From: Candidatus Binatus sp.
Lineage (GTDB): Bacteria; Desulfobacterota; Binatia; Binatales; Binataceae
Direction of reading: 5' to 3'
DNA: 64,000 bases
Assembly: GCF_030646925.1 (NCBI RefSeq)
Contig: NZ_JAUSKL010000021.1
Coordinates: forward strand, 35,981-99,980
The position numbers were made by a program, and so were the translations under genes. The notes under the pieces are model-generated. The model saw only the letters and a program-made list of their open reading frames with translations. It was not told where the DNA came from and did no database searches. Of this stretch, positions 1-8,839 are shown one piece after another; the first letter of the stretch is position 1; every line of letters begins with the position of its first letter.

Positions 1-2
1 AG

Positions 3-329
3 GACCCGCGCCCGCCAAGCGCGTTCAAGCCGGATATCGACCCGCGCGTCGAGGAGATAATCCTGCACGCGATCGAGCGCGCGCCGCGCGATCGCTACGC
101 AAGCGCCGCCGAGATGCTTGCGGACTTGCTCGATCCGTCGCGGGTGAAGCCGCGGCGGCTCGCCCGGCTGCATCCGCCGAATCGGAGGAGCAGGCAGATT
201 CGGCGCGGAATCGCTTACGGACTGGTGGCGGCGTCGCTGCTCTCGCTCTTTATTTTTCTGATCTGGTTCGCGAATCGCACGCCGGCGCCGGCGAGTTCCC
301 CGCCCTCGGTCGCAGGACAGACCAGGTGA
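3..329 (+). CDS. Serine/threonine protein kinase, C-terminal end (partial)
   Basis: The gene begins before the window. The visible frame reads DPRVEEIILHAIERAPRDRY followed by ASAAEML, the typical last helices of a bacterial Hanks-type kinase domain, where the E-R-x-P-x-x-R-Y-x-S-A pattern closes the catalytic lobe. A basic juxtamembrane stretch and one hydrophobic segment (LVAASLLSLFIFLIWF) follow, so the protein is membrane anchored with a short Pro/Ser-rich tail outside. Its stop overlaps the GTG start of the next gene, suggesting translational coupling. The kinase core and its active site are outside the window, so activity cannot be judged. Confidence 0.8.
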   Translation, partial: DPRPPSAFKPDIDPRVEEIILHAIERAPRDRYASAAEMLADLLDPSRVKPRRLARLHPPNRRSRQIRRGIAYGLVAASLLSLFIFLIWFANRTPAPASSPPSVAGQTR

Positions 330-1225
330 CGCGGCGCGGCCCGGATGCGCGGGCGCTCGCGGCGATCGCGATGCTCGCGATCGCGCTGATGTTCAGACCC
401 TCGCTGGCTGCGGCGCAGGTCGGCCAGCGGAATTTCTACGATCCGATGATCGCGGTCGATCCGAATCCAAGCAACGAGCTGCAGCTCGATCCCGGCTGGT
501 TCAAGGAGAGCGGGAAAAGCGCGGCAACCTTTTCGTTTGCGCTCGAGAAACAGCTCAGCGACACGATCAGCCTGCAGGTCGGCGACGCGATCAATGACCT
601 CTCGAAGCGGCGGCTTCATTCGAGCACCGGCGTGGACAACGTCGAGGTGATGCTGATGTGGGCGTTCTACACCAGCGTCGAGCACGAGTTCCGCCTTGGG
701 CTGGCGTTCGATGCGTTCCTGCCGACCGGCGACGTCGATTCGGGCGCGGAGAGCCATCCACGCGGCGGACCGATCCTGTCGTTCGCGCGAGGACTCGGCG
801 ACCTGCCCGATCACGACTGTTTCCGCTTCGCGCGGCCGTTCGCGATTCAAGGCGACCTGGATTATCTGCCCGCGTGGTCGGGACAAGAGAGCCAGCTCGT
901 CGAGGCCAACATTGCACTCAGCTATGAGGCCTACTACCTGAGCGATGCGGGTATCGCGCTGCCCGCCGAGCGATTCACGAAGAATCTCGTGCCGTTCACC
1001 GAGTTCAACTATCAGCAGGTCGCGTTCGGCAAGTTCACGAGCGCGCCGCCCGACTGGCGGATCACGCCGGGACTCGCGTATCTGACGCAGTACTATCAAT
1101 TCGCCGCCGCGACGCAGCTCGCGCTCAACAACGCCGCGAGCCCGCAGGACAACTCCGCCGTCCTGTTCCAGCTAAGCATCTTCTACGATCAGATCTGGCC
1201 TGCGACCGGCGCGAATCTATTCTGA
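326..1225 (+). CDS. Predicted outer-membrane beta-barrel protein
   Basis: The 299-residue product starts with a signal peptide (hydrophobic run ALAAIAMLAIALMF, then AAAQ, likely cleaved near residue 31). The mature part alternates hydrophobic and polar residues in short strands rich in Tyr, Phe and Trp, as expected of a small outer-membrane barrel; FDAFLPTGD resembles the turn regions of transporter/MetA-pathway type barrels. It starts at GTG overlapping the kinase stop; an in-frame ATG at 371 is an alternative but would shorten the signal peptide. No enzymatic motif is visible. The function is unknown; the link to the upstream kinase rests only on overlap. Confidence 0.65.
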   Translation: MTRRGPDARALAAIAMLAIALMFRPSLAAAQVGQRNFYDPMIAVDPNPSNELQLDPGWFKESGKSAATFSFALEKQLSDTISLQVGDAINDLSKRRLHSSTGVDNVEVMLMWAFYTSVEHEFRLGLAFDAFLPTGDVDSGAESHPRGGPILSFARGLGDLPDHDCFRFARPFAIQGDLDYLPAWSGQESQLVEANIALSYEAYYLSDAGIALPAERFTKNLVPFTEFNYQQVAFGKFTSAPPDWRITPGLAYLTQYYQFAAATQLALNNAASPQDNSAVLFQLSIFYDQIWPATGANLF

Positions 1226-1329
1226 GGCCGCCGTAAAGGCAATGCGCGATTTTCGGCGCGCTTGACGCTTTGCCGCTCGATCTGGGATAGCTCGAACTGC
1301 ATCGGAAAAATCAGACCGGAGCTACCGCC

Positions 1330-2136
1330 ATGCCTTATAGCGACATCCTTTATGACAAGCGCGAAGCCGTCGCGACGATCACGATCAATCGGCCGCAGGC
1401 GATGAACGCGGCGACGATCAAAACCTACAATGAGATGCTCGATGCGTTGCGCGACGCCAACGAAGACGACGCGATTCGAGTCGTGGTGCTGACCGGCGCG
1501 GGGCGGGCGTTCTGCGCGGGCGACGACGTCAAGGAGATTTTCCTGAATCCCGAGTTTCGCGACGCCAAGCCGTCGAAGCGGCTCGAAGTCGAGGAATGGC
1601 GCGAGCATCGGCCGGTCGCGCTCGACCTTTTGATCACCTATCCGAAGCCAACGATCGCCTCGGTGAATGGCGCAGCGGTCGGCTACGGCTGCGATATCGC
1701 GCTGATGTGCGATATGCGCGTGTGCTCCGATCAGGCGCGCTTCGGCGAAGTGTTCATCCGGCGCGGGCTGATTCCGGAAGCGGGCGGCTTGCTGATCCTG
1801 CCGCGGCTGGTCGGACTCGCGCGCGCGTACGAGTTGATTTTGAGCGGCGACATCATCGACGCGGCGGAGGCGGAGCGCATCGGGATGGTGAACAAGGTGG
1901 TGCCGCACGCGCAACTCGGCGAGGCGACGGCGGCCTTCGCGAAGAAGATCGTGGCGCAGGCGCCGCTCGCGCAGCGCCTGGCGAAGGAAGCGCTCCGCGT
2001 CGGACTCAATCTGAATCTGCCGTACTTCTATGATTATCAGCGTCACGGGCAGCATCTGATGCTCACTTCGCAGGATCACCTGGAGGGCGCGAAATCGTTC
2101 GTCGAAAAACGAGTGGCGAACTTCAAAGGAGAGTAG
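1330..2136 (+). CDS. Enoyl-CoA hydratase/isomerase (crotonase) family protein
   Basis: The product is 268 residues, normal for a crotonase. The oxyanion-hole segments are present: GAGRAFCAGDD at residues 56-66 and NGAAVGYGCD at 113-122. Compared with classical hydratases, the position of the second catalytic Glu is kept (E168 in AYELILSGD), but the first (the Glu of the usual GQPE motif) appears as Phe in FGEVF. The enzyme may therefore act as an isomerase, hydrolase or another crotonase reaction rather than as a standard hydratase. It should act on acyl-CoA in the cytoplasm. It stands alone, with about 100 bases before and after, so context does not name the substrate. Confidence 0.88.
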   Translation: MPYSDILYDKREAVATITINRPQAMNAATIKTYNEMLDALRDANEDDAIRVVVLTGAGRAFCAGDDVKEIFLNPEFRDAKPSKRLEVEEWREHRPVALDLLITYPKPTIASVNGAAVGYGCDIALMCDMRVCSDQARFGEVFIRRGLIPEAGGLLILPRLVGLARAYELILSGDIIDAAEAERIGMVNKVVPHAQLGEATAAFAKKIVAQAPLAQRLAKEALRVGLNLNLPYFYDYQRHGQHLMLTSQDHLEGAKSFVEKRVANFKGE

Positions 2137-2242
2137 CCTGACTGCTCGAGCGAACGGAGCGACGCGCGAATAACGGTCCAGGATTTTGCCGCTGCGCGGC
2201 CTCCGCATGAGAATTTGTCAGGATAATCATCGGCGCATTTAG

Positions 2243-2515
2243 ATGGCCGAAATAATAAAATTCGCCGAACTGCAGGAGGCGCGCCGCAAGGCGCGCGCAC
2301 GAGGACCGGAACGCGAGAACCTCGAACGCGCCGTTCACCTGATGCGCGAGAACCTGGCCACCGCCGCGTACGAATTAATCGCAGCCCCGCCGAGGCATCA
2401 GGCGGAACTGCTGACGCGCGTCGAACGCCTCGCAGCAATGATCCGCTACGGGATGCGCGTGCTGGGCGAAGGCATTGACCCGGGACTCGACGGACCGCTA
2501 TCCAAGCGATCGTAA
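2243..2515 (+). CDS. Small hypothetical protein, helical
   Basis: The 90-residue product is charged and mostly helical, with an Arg/Glu-rich N-terminal half and two amphipathic stretches (ERAVHLMRENLATAAYELI and a second around LLTRVERLAAMIRYGMRV). There is no signal peptide or membrane segment. I do not recognise a family. It lies 36 bases before the alpha/beta hydrolase on the same strand and may share its transcript. Good start context and a regular hydrophobic pattern favour a real gene over a chance frame. Confidence 0.55.
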   Translation: MAEIIKFAELQEARRKARARGPERENLERAVHLMRENLATAAYELIAAPPRHQAELLTRVERLAAMIRYGMRVLGEGIDPGLDGPLSKRS

Positions 2516-2551
2516 CGGCAACAGCGCACCTATCCGCGATCGGGATGCAGT

Positions 2552-3196
2552 GTGGCTGAAGAAATCAATCTGAGAATTACCGGCGTCGAGCCGGGCGACG
2601 AAATCGCCGGCGCGCGCAAGCTCGCGATCTCAACCACTCGCGGCCCGATTCCGGTCGTGATGCATTCGGCCGCGGAGCGAGGACGCGCCGCGCTCTGCGT
2701 CTCCGGCGCGCTCGGCGGCTTCGACGGTCCTGCGATGCTCTATCCGCGGCTGGGGCTTGAGATGCCGAAGCTCGGCGTCACGATTGCCCGCCTCAACTAT
2801 CGCCATCCCAACGAGTTCAGCGAATGCCTGGTCGATACGATGGCGGGAATCACGTTTCTCGCCGGGATTGGACATCAGCGAGTCGCCCTGATCGGGCATT
2901 CGTTCGGCGGCGCCGTCGCGATCAACGCCGGCACTCTCGCCTCGGCCGTAACCACCGTGATCGCGCTCTCGAGCCAACTCGCCGGCGCGCATGTGGTCGG
3001 CGATCTGTCGCCCAAGGCGCTGCTCTTGATTCACGGCGGCGCGGATACGATTCTTTCGCACGAAAGCTCGCAGGCGCTTTACGATCGCGCGGGTGAGCCG
3101 CGGAAAATCGTGGTCCTGCCGGGCGTCGGCCACGGACTCGCTGAGGCGGCCGACCGGGTATTCGACCTGGTCAGCAAGTGGCTCCTCGAAAGGTAG
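2552..3196 (+). CDS. Alpha/beta hydrolase (dienelactone-hydrolase-like)
   Basis: The 214-residue cytoplasmic protein has the nucleophile elbow GHSFGG (Ser117), an acid in LLIHGGADTILS and the catalytic His in LPGVGHGL, in the usual order of the alpha/beta hydrolase triad. The length fits small esterases or acyl hydrolases without a cap domain. It starts at GTG; there is no earlier start in frame. It probably shares a transcript with the preceding small gene. The substrate cannot be read from the sequence. Confidence 0.85.
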   Translation: MAEEINLRITGVEPGDEIAGARKLAISTTRGPIPVVMHSAAERGRAALCVSGALGGFDGPAMLYPRLGLEMPKLGVTIARLNYRHPNEFSECLVDTMAGITFLAGIGHQRVALIGHSFGGAVAINAGTLASAVTTVIALSSQLAGAHVVGDLSPKALLLIHGGADTILSHESSQALYDRAGEPRKIVVLPGVGHGLAEAADRVFDLVSKWLLER

Positions 3197-3211
3197 AAAT
3201 GACTCTTTGAC

Positions 3212-3412
3212 CTAAGCCGATTTTTTGCTGAAGACAAGGATCTGTCCATCGCCGTCCGGTTCGGAGTAAGTGAACCTTCCGGCATCGACAAACCCTTCAA
3301 ACAAGCTTATCAGTTCCTTTTCATCATAGGTGCTCAGCCAGCCAATCCTCGCGTTGTGAAACATATCGCTGACGGATGACCGCCTCGATTGTGCTACTGG
3401 CGAGTCGTTCAC
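3212..3412 (-). CDS. Small protein, possibly the C-terminal remnant of a methyltransferase
   Basis: The 66-residue product ends in GRFTYSEPDGDGQILVFSKK. This resembles the last two strands of class I SAM methyltransferases, but no SAM-binding core is present. It uses GTG, lies 16 bases after the pyruvyltransferase stop on the same strand, and lacks a clear Shine-Dalgarno. It may be a fragment left at the edge of the polysaccharide locus rather than a functional gene. The methyltransferase reading is inference from a short segment only. Confidence 0.4.
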   Translation of the reverse strand: MNDSPVAQSRRSSVSDMFHNARIGWLSTYDEKELISLFEGFVDAGRFTYSEPDGDGQILVFSKKSA

Positions 3413-3428
3413 TTACATGCGCATCAGG

Positions 3429-4625
3429 CTAGTGCCGCACGCTTGCAACGACGTCGTCGCGGATTCGGCGGTAAGCGTCCACGCCGAATTTCATCTGCCG
3501 CTCGGCCGCCGCCAGCAACTGCGGCCTCAGACTTTCCGCAGACCGCCAGCTTTGTTCCACCTTAAGCGCGGCTTCCGCCTGCCAATCATCACGATCGACC
3601 AGCACGACTTCGCATCCCGCGCCGAATTGATCCGCCAGACCCAGGAACTTATCCGAATAGTAGTCAGAAGCTGCGATACATACCGACGGGATTCCCATCG
3701 AAAGTGCAAAGACGGCGGCATGATAGCTCCCGGTCAAAACGACACGGCATAGCTTGATGCGTTCGATCATTTCGAGCGGATCGGCAGATCGTTCAAGGCT
3801 GCCCGCAAGAACGCATCCTGACACAAGCCGGCCGATTGTCTCCACATCCTCCTCGGCAGTCGGCAGCGCAACCACGGGCGCATTAAGTGACGCTGCAGCA
3901 GCTCGCACTATCGAGCGAACACTTTCCAACAGTTCCTTGTCCACTCCCGAGTAAGACGCGGCCCGCAAGTTCACTCCCAGGGCGTCGCCCCAGGATGCCA
4001 AACGCGACGGACACGCTATCTCGATTGCGTCATCGCCAGTGGTAATAATCCGCGAGGGCGATACTCCTAACTCAATCAGCAATGAATGGCTGAACCGGCT
4101 TTCGCGTAAAGCGATGAGTGCCACGCGTGAAAGAATCGCGGATGCTTTCGCGCGTAGCCGACGTTCTCGCAATGGCCCGATTCCTTGTCCCATCATTACG
4201 ACCGGGATGTCGGCGCTAAGGGCCAATTCGATCTTGCCTAGCAGTCCAAATGCGAATTCGCAGAACGCATCGGTCACGCCGCCCATCCCGCAGACCACCA
4301 TCAGGTCGGAATTAGCGATCGCCTGCTTGACCACCAGTGGCTGTTCGCTTCGATCGGACAGTATTCTCGATTTCGCGCGCGCCAGCAGCCTGCTTAGTAG
4401 CTGCGGACGCGCACCGGATCCATCTGCCCGAGGCTGGTAGCCACGCTCAAATATGGGCGTTGCGCGGGGGCAATACCTTGAAAACAGCGAAGAGGGTTCG
4501 GTGAGAACCTGGATTGATGCTTCCGGCCACAGATGAGACAGTCGAGCGACGGCAACGTGGGTCATCGCGATGTCGCCAACGTTGTAGTCGAGATAGTATT
4601 CGCTCGGCTCGACGACGATACGCAT
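3429..4625 (-). CDS. Polysaccharide pyruvyltransferase family protein
   Basis: The 398-residue protein has the family hallmarks: an N-terminal N-x-G-D segment (YNVGDIAMTH), the central MMGQGIGPL and a C-terminal TGSYHAAVFALSMGIPSV, where the His and the following turn form the donor site in CsaB-like enzymes. Such enzymes move pyruvate from phosphoenolpyruvate to a sugar of a surface glycan, although many family members have other acceptors. Its start codon directly follows the Wzt stop, so it is the distal gene of the export operon. It probably adds a pyruvyl ketal or acts on the exported glycan; the acceptor is unknown. Confidence 0.85.
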   Translation of the reverse strand: MRIVVEPSEYYLDYNVGDIAMTHVAVARLSHLWPEASIQVLTEPSSLFSRYCPRATPIFERGYQPRADGSGARPQLLSRLLARAKSRILSDRSEQPLVVKQAIANSDLMVVCGMGGVTDAFCEFAFGLLGKIELALSADIPVVMMGQGIGPLRERRLRAKASAILSRVALIALRESRFSHSLLIELGVSPSRIITTGDDAIEIACPSRLASWGDALGVNLRAASYSGVDKELLESVRSIVRAAAASLNAPVVALPTAEEDVETIGRLVSGCVLAGSLERSADPLEMIERIKLCRVVLTGSYHAAVFALSMGIPSVCIAASDYYSDKFLGLADQFGAGCEVVLVDRDDWQAEAALKVEQSWRSAESLRPQLLAAAERQMKFGVDAYRRIRDDVVASVRH

Positions 4626-5858
4626 CTAACTGGTATGGAACTTCCACTCGGCGCTGTTCCAGAATGAAGCTCGGGGATAGTTGGTCGCGTCGCGCTCCTC
4701 GATTGTCAGAGGTATGCACGCTTCTGCCAGGAACTCAGGTTCTTCACGCATAGAGTAAACTTTCAAGTATAAGTCGTAGTCGCCGCCCTTCAGCATCAGG
4801 CGCTGGATTGACACTTCGCCGCTCAAGCTGCCGTCGGGTGCAACCTCGATCGCACGGCTATTCATCGAGAAGTAGATGAAACCATCGGGACTGTTTACTT
4901 TGACCTGGCACTTAACCTGTGAATGCCCGGTAATTCTAGCTTTGAATTCGAGTCGCAGGCCTGCCTCGGGCGTAGCTACATGAGGCGAGATCCACTCGCC
5001 GAGCGGGACCAGGTTGAAGCTGGACATTTGTGACGTTCCGGCCGCGGGCGCGTCAGCTTGCGGGATGTGCACTCCACTTCCCTGGTGGTACTTGCCGATT
5101 ACGCTGAGCGGATCGCCCGCTGCGCTGATCGATCCATGGTCGAGCAAAATCGCACGCGAGCACATGGTCTGCACGAACCACAGGTTATGCGTGACAAGCA
5201 GGATCGTAGCGCCGCCGGTGTTTAGTTCGCGCATCTTATCCATCGACTTCTGCCAGAACGACGAATCGCCGACCGCCAGTACTTCATCCACCAGCAGTAT
5301 CTCCGGCGCGGTGTGAGCAGCGACCGCAAACGCGAGCCGAACGTACATCCCGCTCGAATAGCGCTTGACTGGCGTATCGATGAACTTCTCAATCTCGGCG
5401 AACGATACGATTTCGTCGAACCGGCGCGCGATATCGCGCCGATGCATCCCGAGGATCGCGCCGCTGAGATATACGTTCTCGCGCCCGGTAAGCTCAGGAT
5501 GAAATCCGGTGCCAACTTCCAGCAGGCATCCTACTCGGCCAAACAGTTCTACCTTACCAGTGGTAGGCTCGGTGACTTTCGACAGGATCTTAAGCAACGT
5601 CGATTTGCCCGCCCCGTTCGCCCCGATAACCCCGAGCATCTCGCCTCGAGCTACATCGAAATTCGCATCCGCGAGCGCCCAGATCGTAGTCGGCTTCGGC
5701 GTTCGATCTCCGATACCGTTACTCCGGAGCACCATCCGCGCGGCGCGCATCGGAATTCGCATCGCGTCCACGATCGTCTCGCGCAACGTGCGATAGCCCG
5801 CCGACTCGCCGATCTGATAGCGCTTGCCGAGCGCGCGAACTTTCATCGCGAGTTCCAT
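4626..5858 (-). CDS. wzt: Polysaccharide ABC exporter, ATP-binding protein (Wzt type)
   Basis: The 410-residue product has an ABC ATPase domain with Walker A GANGAGKST (79-87), signature YSSGM (167-171) and Walker B ILLVDEVLAVGD (187-198). A C-terminal beta-rich domain (about 285-400) corresponds to the Wzt carbohydrate-binding domain that reads the non-reducing end of O-antigen chains. It should therefore recognise a specific terminal modification on the glycan. The permease gene ends three bases upstream, and the pyruvyltransferase follows without a gap. Starts are possible at the first Met or at MKV four residues later. Confidence 0.92.
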   Translation of the reverse strand: MELAMKVRALGKRYQIGESAGYRTLRETIVDAMRIPMRAARMVLRSNGIGDRTPKPTTIWALADANFDVARGEMLGVIGANGAGKSTLLKILSKVTEPTTGKVELFGRVGCLLEVGTGFHPELTGRENVYLSGAILGMHRRDIARRFDEIVSFAEIEKFIDTPVKRYSSGMYVRLAFAVAAHTAPEILLVDEVLAVGDSSFWQKSMDKMRELNTGGATILLVTHNLWFVQTMCSRAILLDHGSISAAGDPLSVIGKYHQGSGVHIPQADAPAAGTSQMSSFNLVPLGEWISPHVATPEAGLRLEFKARITGHSQVKCQVKVNSPDGFIYFSMNSRAIEVAPDGSLSGEVSIQRLMLKGGDYDLYLKVYSMREEPEFLAEACIPLTIEERDATNYPRASFWNSAEWKFHTS

Positions 5859-5861
5859 CGG

Positions 5862-6806
5862 CTAGATCATATCCGCGAACTGCCCTTCCATGCGACTAAA
5901 CGTATAGGTCGCGTAAAGAAGGAAGACGATCGTCGCCGTCGCCGATATTGCCAGCTCGGTCCAGGCGAAAGGTTTGCCCAGCAAGGCCGAGCGGTACCCT
6001 TCGATAGTACCTGCCATAGGATTCAGCGCCAGCAACCATCGCCACTTAGCTGGCACGATACTGACCGGGTAGATAACCGGCGTCAGGAACAGCCAGATTT
6101 GCACCAAAAACGGAATAGCATAGCGCACATCGCGATACTTAACATTGAGCGCCGACAACCAGAGCCCGACGGCGAACGCCGCCGCGATAGTAAGCGCGAC
6201 CAGCACCGGCAGCATCGCAAGCGCCGCTCCGGGCCAGATACGGTACCATGCCATCATAGCAATCAGCAGAAGCGACGCGATCGCGAAGTCGAGCAGCCCG
6301 GCTAGAATCGCGGCGGCTGGTATCACCGCGCGCGGAAAAAATACCTTGGTGATAAGTCCGGCGCTCTCGACCAGCGAGTTGCTTGCGTTGGTTACTGCGT
6401 TCGAGAAGAACATCCACGGAAGCAGCGCCGAGTATGCGAAGATCGGATAGGGGATGCCGTCGGAGGAGATTCCCGCCAGCTTGCCGAAAAATATGACGAA
6501 CACCACCATCGTCAGGAACGGTTGCAGGACAGCCCATGCCGCGCCGAGCAAAGTCTGTTTGTAGCGCACCTTGATGTCGCGCCAGGCGAGAATCAGTAGC
6601 AGTTCGCGGTAATGCCACAGCCCGAGCAGAACGGCCCGTCGTCCGCGCCCGGCTTCGATAGTTTCGTACGGTTTTGCATCACCGGCGGCGTCGATTGAGT
6701 TTGCCGCTCCGATGTCCTTGTCTTCTACCAGCAGAGCTCCCTGGATAGCTGCGATGCCTTGCGCGGCTTCTGCACGCTGACTACCTATTGAATATGAATC
6801 CTTCAA
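5862..6806 (-). CDS. wzm: Polysaccharide ABC exporter, permease (Wzm type)
   Basis: The 314-residue protein has a cytoplasmic N-terminal tail of about 60 residues, then LLLILAWRDIKVRYKQTLLG, the usual entry of ABC-2 glycan permeases. Six hydrophobic segments follow, including PFLTMVVFVIFFGKLAG and a stretch ending VIYPVSIVPAKWRWLLALNP, the conserved region before the last helices. It is the membrane partner of the Wzt gene directly downstream and should move an undecaprenyl-linked glycan across the inner membrane. The SGNH gene ends seven bases upstream, so it belongs to the same operon. Confidence 0.92.
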   Translation of the reverse strand: MKDSYSIGSQRAEAAQGIAAIQGALLVEDKDIGAANSIDAAGDAKPYETIEAGRGRRAVLLGLWHYRELLLILAWRDIKVRYKQTLLGAAWAVLQPFLTMVVFVIFFGKLAGISSDGIPYPIFAYSALLPWMFFSNAVTNASNSLVESAGLITKVFFPRAVIPAAAILAGLLDFAIASLLLIAMMAWYRIWPGAALAMLPVLVALTIAAAFAVGLWLSALNVKYRDVRYAIPFLVQIWLFLTPVIYPVSIVPAKWRWLLALNPMAGTIEGYRSALLGKPFAWTELAISATATIVFLLYATYTFSRMEGQFADMI

Positions 6807-6813
6807 TGGCTCT

Positions 6814-8052
6814 CTACTTTGGCGCTCCGCCTTCCAATCCAGTAGCGCCTGGCGGCTTAACGCTGCGAAGCGCCGCCTCGATATCAGCCAGCATCGCCTT
6901 TGCTACGATCCGATTGCCTTCGCCAGTGACATGGGCTTCGTCGATAAAGTAGGGCTCGGTCACATCGTGGAACACTCCGGACAAATCATGTATCCCGCTC
7001 TGCGCACCGATCTGAGCAATCCTTCGGGATATGGCTCGATCGAATTCCGGCTCGCCAGGGAGGAAGCGCGTCTCCTTTTGTGACTTCTCATAGACAGTGA
7101 CCTGATTCTTATCCAGCAGGCACGGCTGCCAATAGGTCAGACTCCGAAATCCGTACTTCGATGCCATCGCGTCGGCCAGGATCTTGTTCAAAAGATACAG
7201 TCGGACGACGCTCTCCTGGAGCTTTTGATCATCCTCCAACCTGATTGCCTTCACCCTGGCGGCGCCGGTTCGCACCAGCCGGCCTTGAATCTCGGAGAAT
7301 TGATTAGGTCTCATCTTAACCAATAACCGCTTCGCCAGCTCGCCGACTCCGGTATCGAGCACAAATCTGCTAGCGGCGCTCAGATAGAGCCTACGGGGAT
7401 AGCTAAGAAGATTGAATTCCTTTCTTCTGGTCTCTTCGTTATAAGTAAGACCGGCTACGCCATTGTTCTCGGCTGCAAATACGTCATTGTATCCATCGTA
7501 GAAGATAACCAGATCAGGTATGCTTCCACGGCGAAGTTGCTCAGCCAATAAAAGTACTTCCTGAGTGCTGACATAGCCGTCTTGTCCCATATTCGTAACC
7601 TGGGCACACATCTGCTCGCTATCGAGCATACTTTGAATCCACGACGCGATCGTTTCGTCGTCGCGCGCGCCTTCACCCCACATCGTGGATCCGCCAAAGG
7701 TGAAGATTCGCGCTGGATGCTTACAGTCCGGCCGATCCTCTCCGCCCAAGGTGCGCCGAAACCCGGCGGCATCTACATTGATATACTTGCTCTCGTACTC
7801 GGCGCCTACCCAGTAGGCGTAAGGCTGCCACCGGACCCGCATCGAGGCGTACTCGCCGAAGTATTCGGGCGTCCAGGCAGCGTTGTGATAGCCGTCGGCG
7901 CGGGCGCGAGGATCCTCTGCTGGCTCGGAGTGTAGCGCGACAATTGCTATTCCATCGATGACGAGCAGGATCAATAGAGTCACCCCGGCCTGCATCCACA
8001 CCAGCCTCACTCCGCGGCCCGCCGCCCTCAACCACTCAACCAAGTTGTTCAA
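6814..8052 (-). CDS. Membrane-anchored SGNH/GDSL hydrolase-like protein
   Basis: The 412-residue product has one N-terminal membrane helix (AGVTLLILLVIDGIAIVAL) and a periplasmic domain. The block I motif is FGGSTMWGEG, block III is YDGYNDV, and the catalytic Asp-x-x-His is DEAHVTGEGN near the C-terminus. Such proteins at polysaccharide loci usually add or remove acyl groups on the glycan. The location between a methyltransferase and the exporter supports a glycan-modifying role. It is longer than minimal SGNH enzymes, with an inserted helical region around residues 210-290. Confidence 0.8.
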   Translation of the reverse strand: MNNLVEWLRAAGRGVRLVWMQAGVTLLILLVIDGIAIVALHSEPAEDPRARADGYHNAAWTPEYFGEYASMRVRWQPYAYWVGAEYESKYINVDAAGFRRTLGGEDRPDCKHPARIFTFGGSTMWGEGARDDETIASWIQSMLDSEQMCAQVTNMGQDGYVSTQEVLLLAEQLRRGSIPDLVIFYDGYNDVFAAENNGVAGLTYNEETRRKEFNLLSYPRRLYLSAASRFVLDTGVGELAKRLLVKMRPNQFSEIQGRLVRTGAARVKAIRLEDDQKLQESVVRLYLLNKILADAMASKYGFRSLTYWQPCLLDKNQVTVYEKSQKETRFLPGEPEFDRAISRRIAQIGAQSGIHDLSGVFHDVTEPYFIDEAHVTGEGNRIVAKAMLADIEAALRSVKPPGATGLEGGAPK

Positions 8053-8089
8053 TTCGAATGAATCCCGCCTGAAGGAGCCTGTTGATGGT

Positions 8090-8839
8090 TCACGCGGCCG
8101 GCCCGATAGCTTCCTTCGCTGTTGTCGCGGTCGCGCCGATACTTTTACAGCTCACGATAAGCCCGTCGCCTAGTTCGGGTCGGAGCCTGTAAGCGATCCG
8201 ATCGATCCACCAGAACAGCCGCTGGCGTCCACGATTGTGAATATACTCCTTGCCCGAATAGTAACGCACTGACTCAACCTCAAGGCCGCATCGCTTTAAC
8301 AATAAAGTCAACGTGTTCCTTGAGTAGTGCGCCACGTGATCGGGATGCCCGCTTTCACGGCCGGTAAGCATAGTATAAGCCCAGCGATAAGCGCAGTAGG
8401 CATTGGGAGTAGTTACTATCAGCCGGTCTGCCGGCCGCTTCAATAGTGATTGCAACGAACAGAGGAACCTTCCCGCATCCGAGACGTGTTCCAGTACTTC
8501 GGCCGCGAGCACAACGTCGAAATCGCCACTGCGAATCGCGCCGCTTCTGACCAGCGTCTCGATCGAGCCCGACAGCACGTCGTTGAACCCGTGGCGCTTC
8601 AATAGCTCGATTGACGAGACCGAGGAATCGACGCCGCAGCATCGCGATGCTACCTCGCTAAGCAACGAGTGAAGCAGGCTCCCATTGCTAAGCTTTGCCT
8701 CGGTGAAAGGATCGTCGCCGCATCCGACATGGAGCACTCGTTTGCCCCGGCATTGCTCGATGAGGTATTCGGCCCGGTCGCTCAGATGCGGGCGCGTCAG
8801 CATCGCTTGACCTTGGCTGTCAGGCAAATCATGCGGCAT
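8090..8839 (-). CDS. Class I SAM-dependent methyltransferase
   Basis: The 249-residue protein has motif I VLHVGCGDDPF (about 35-45), an acidic CGVDSS end of strand 2, and the post-I motif FDVVLAAEVLEHVSD followed by LIVTTPN. This is the pattern of small-molecule or sugar O-methyltransferases. Its start lies inside the end of the upstream glycosyltransferase gene (11-base overlap), so the two are translationally coupled. It may methylate the growing or terminal sugar, and a terminal methyl could be the cue read by the Wzt C-terminal domain; that part is inference. Confidence 0.85.
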   Translation of the reverse strand: MPHDLPDSQGQAMLTRPHLSDRAEYLIEQCRGKRVLHVGCGDDPFTEAKLSNGSLLHSLLSEVASRCCGVDSSVSSIELLKRHGFNDVLSGSIETLVRSGAIRSGDFDVVLAAEVLEHVSDAGRFLCSLQSLLKRPADRLIVTTPNAYCAYRWAYTMLTGRESGHPDHVAHYSRNTLTLLLKRCGLEVESVRYYSGKEYIHNRGRQRLFWWIDRIAYRLRPELGDGLIVSCKSIGATATTAKEAIGPAA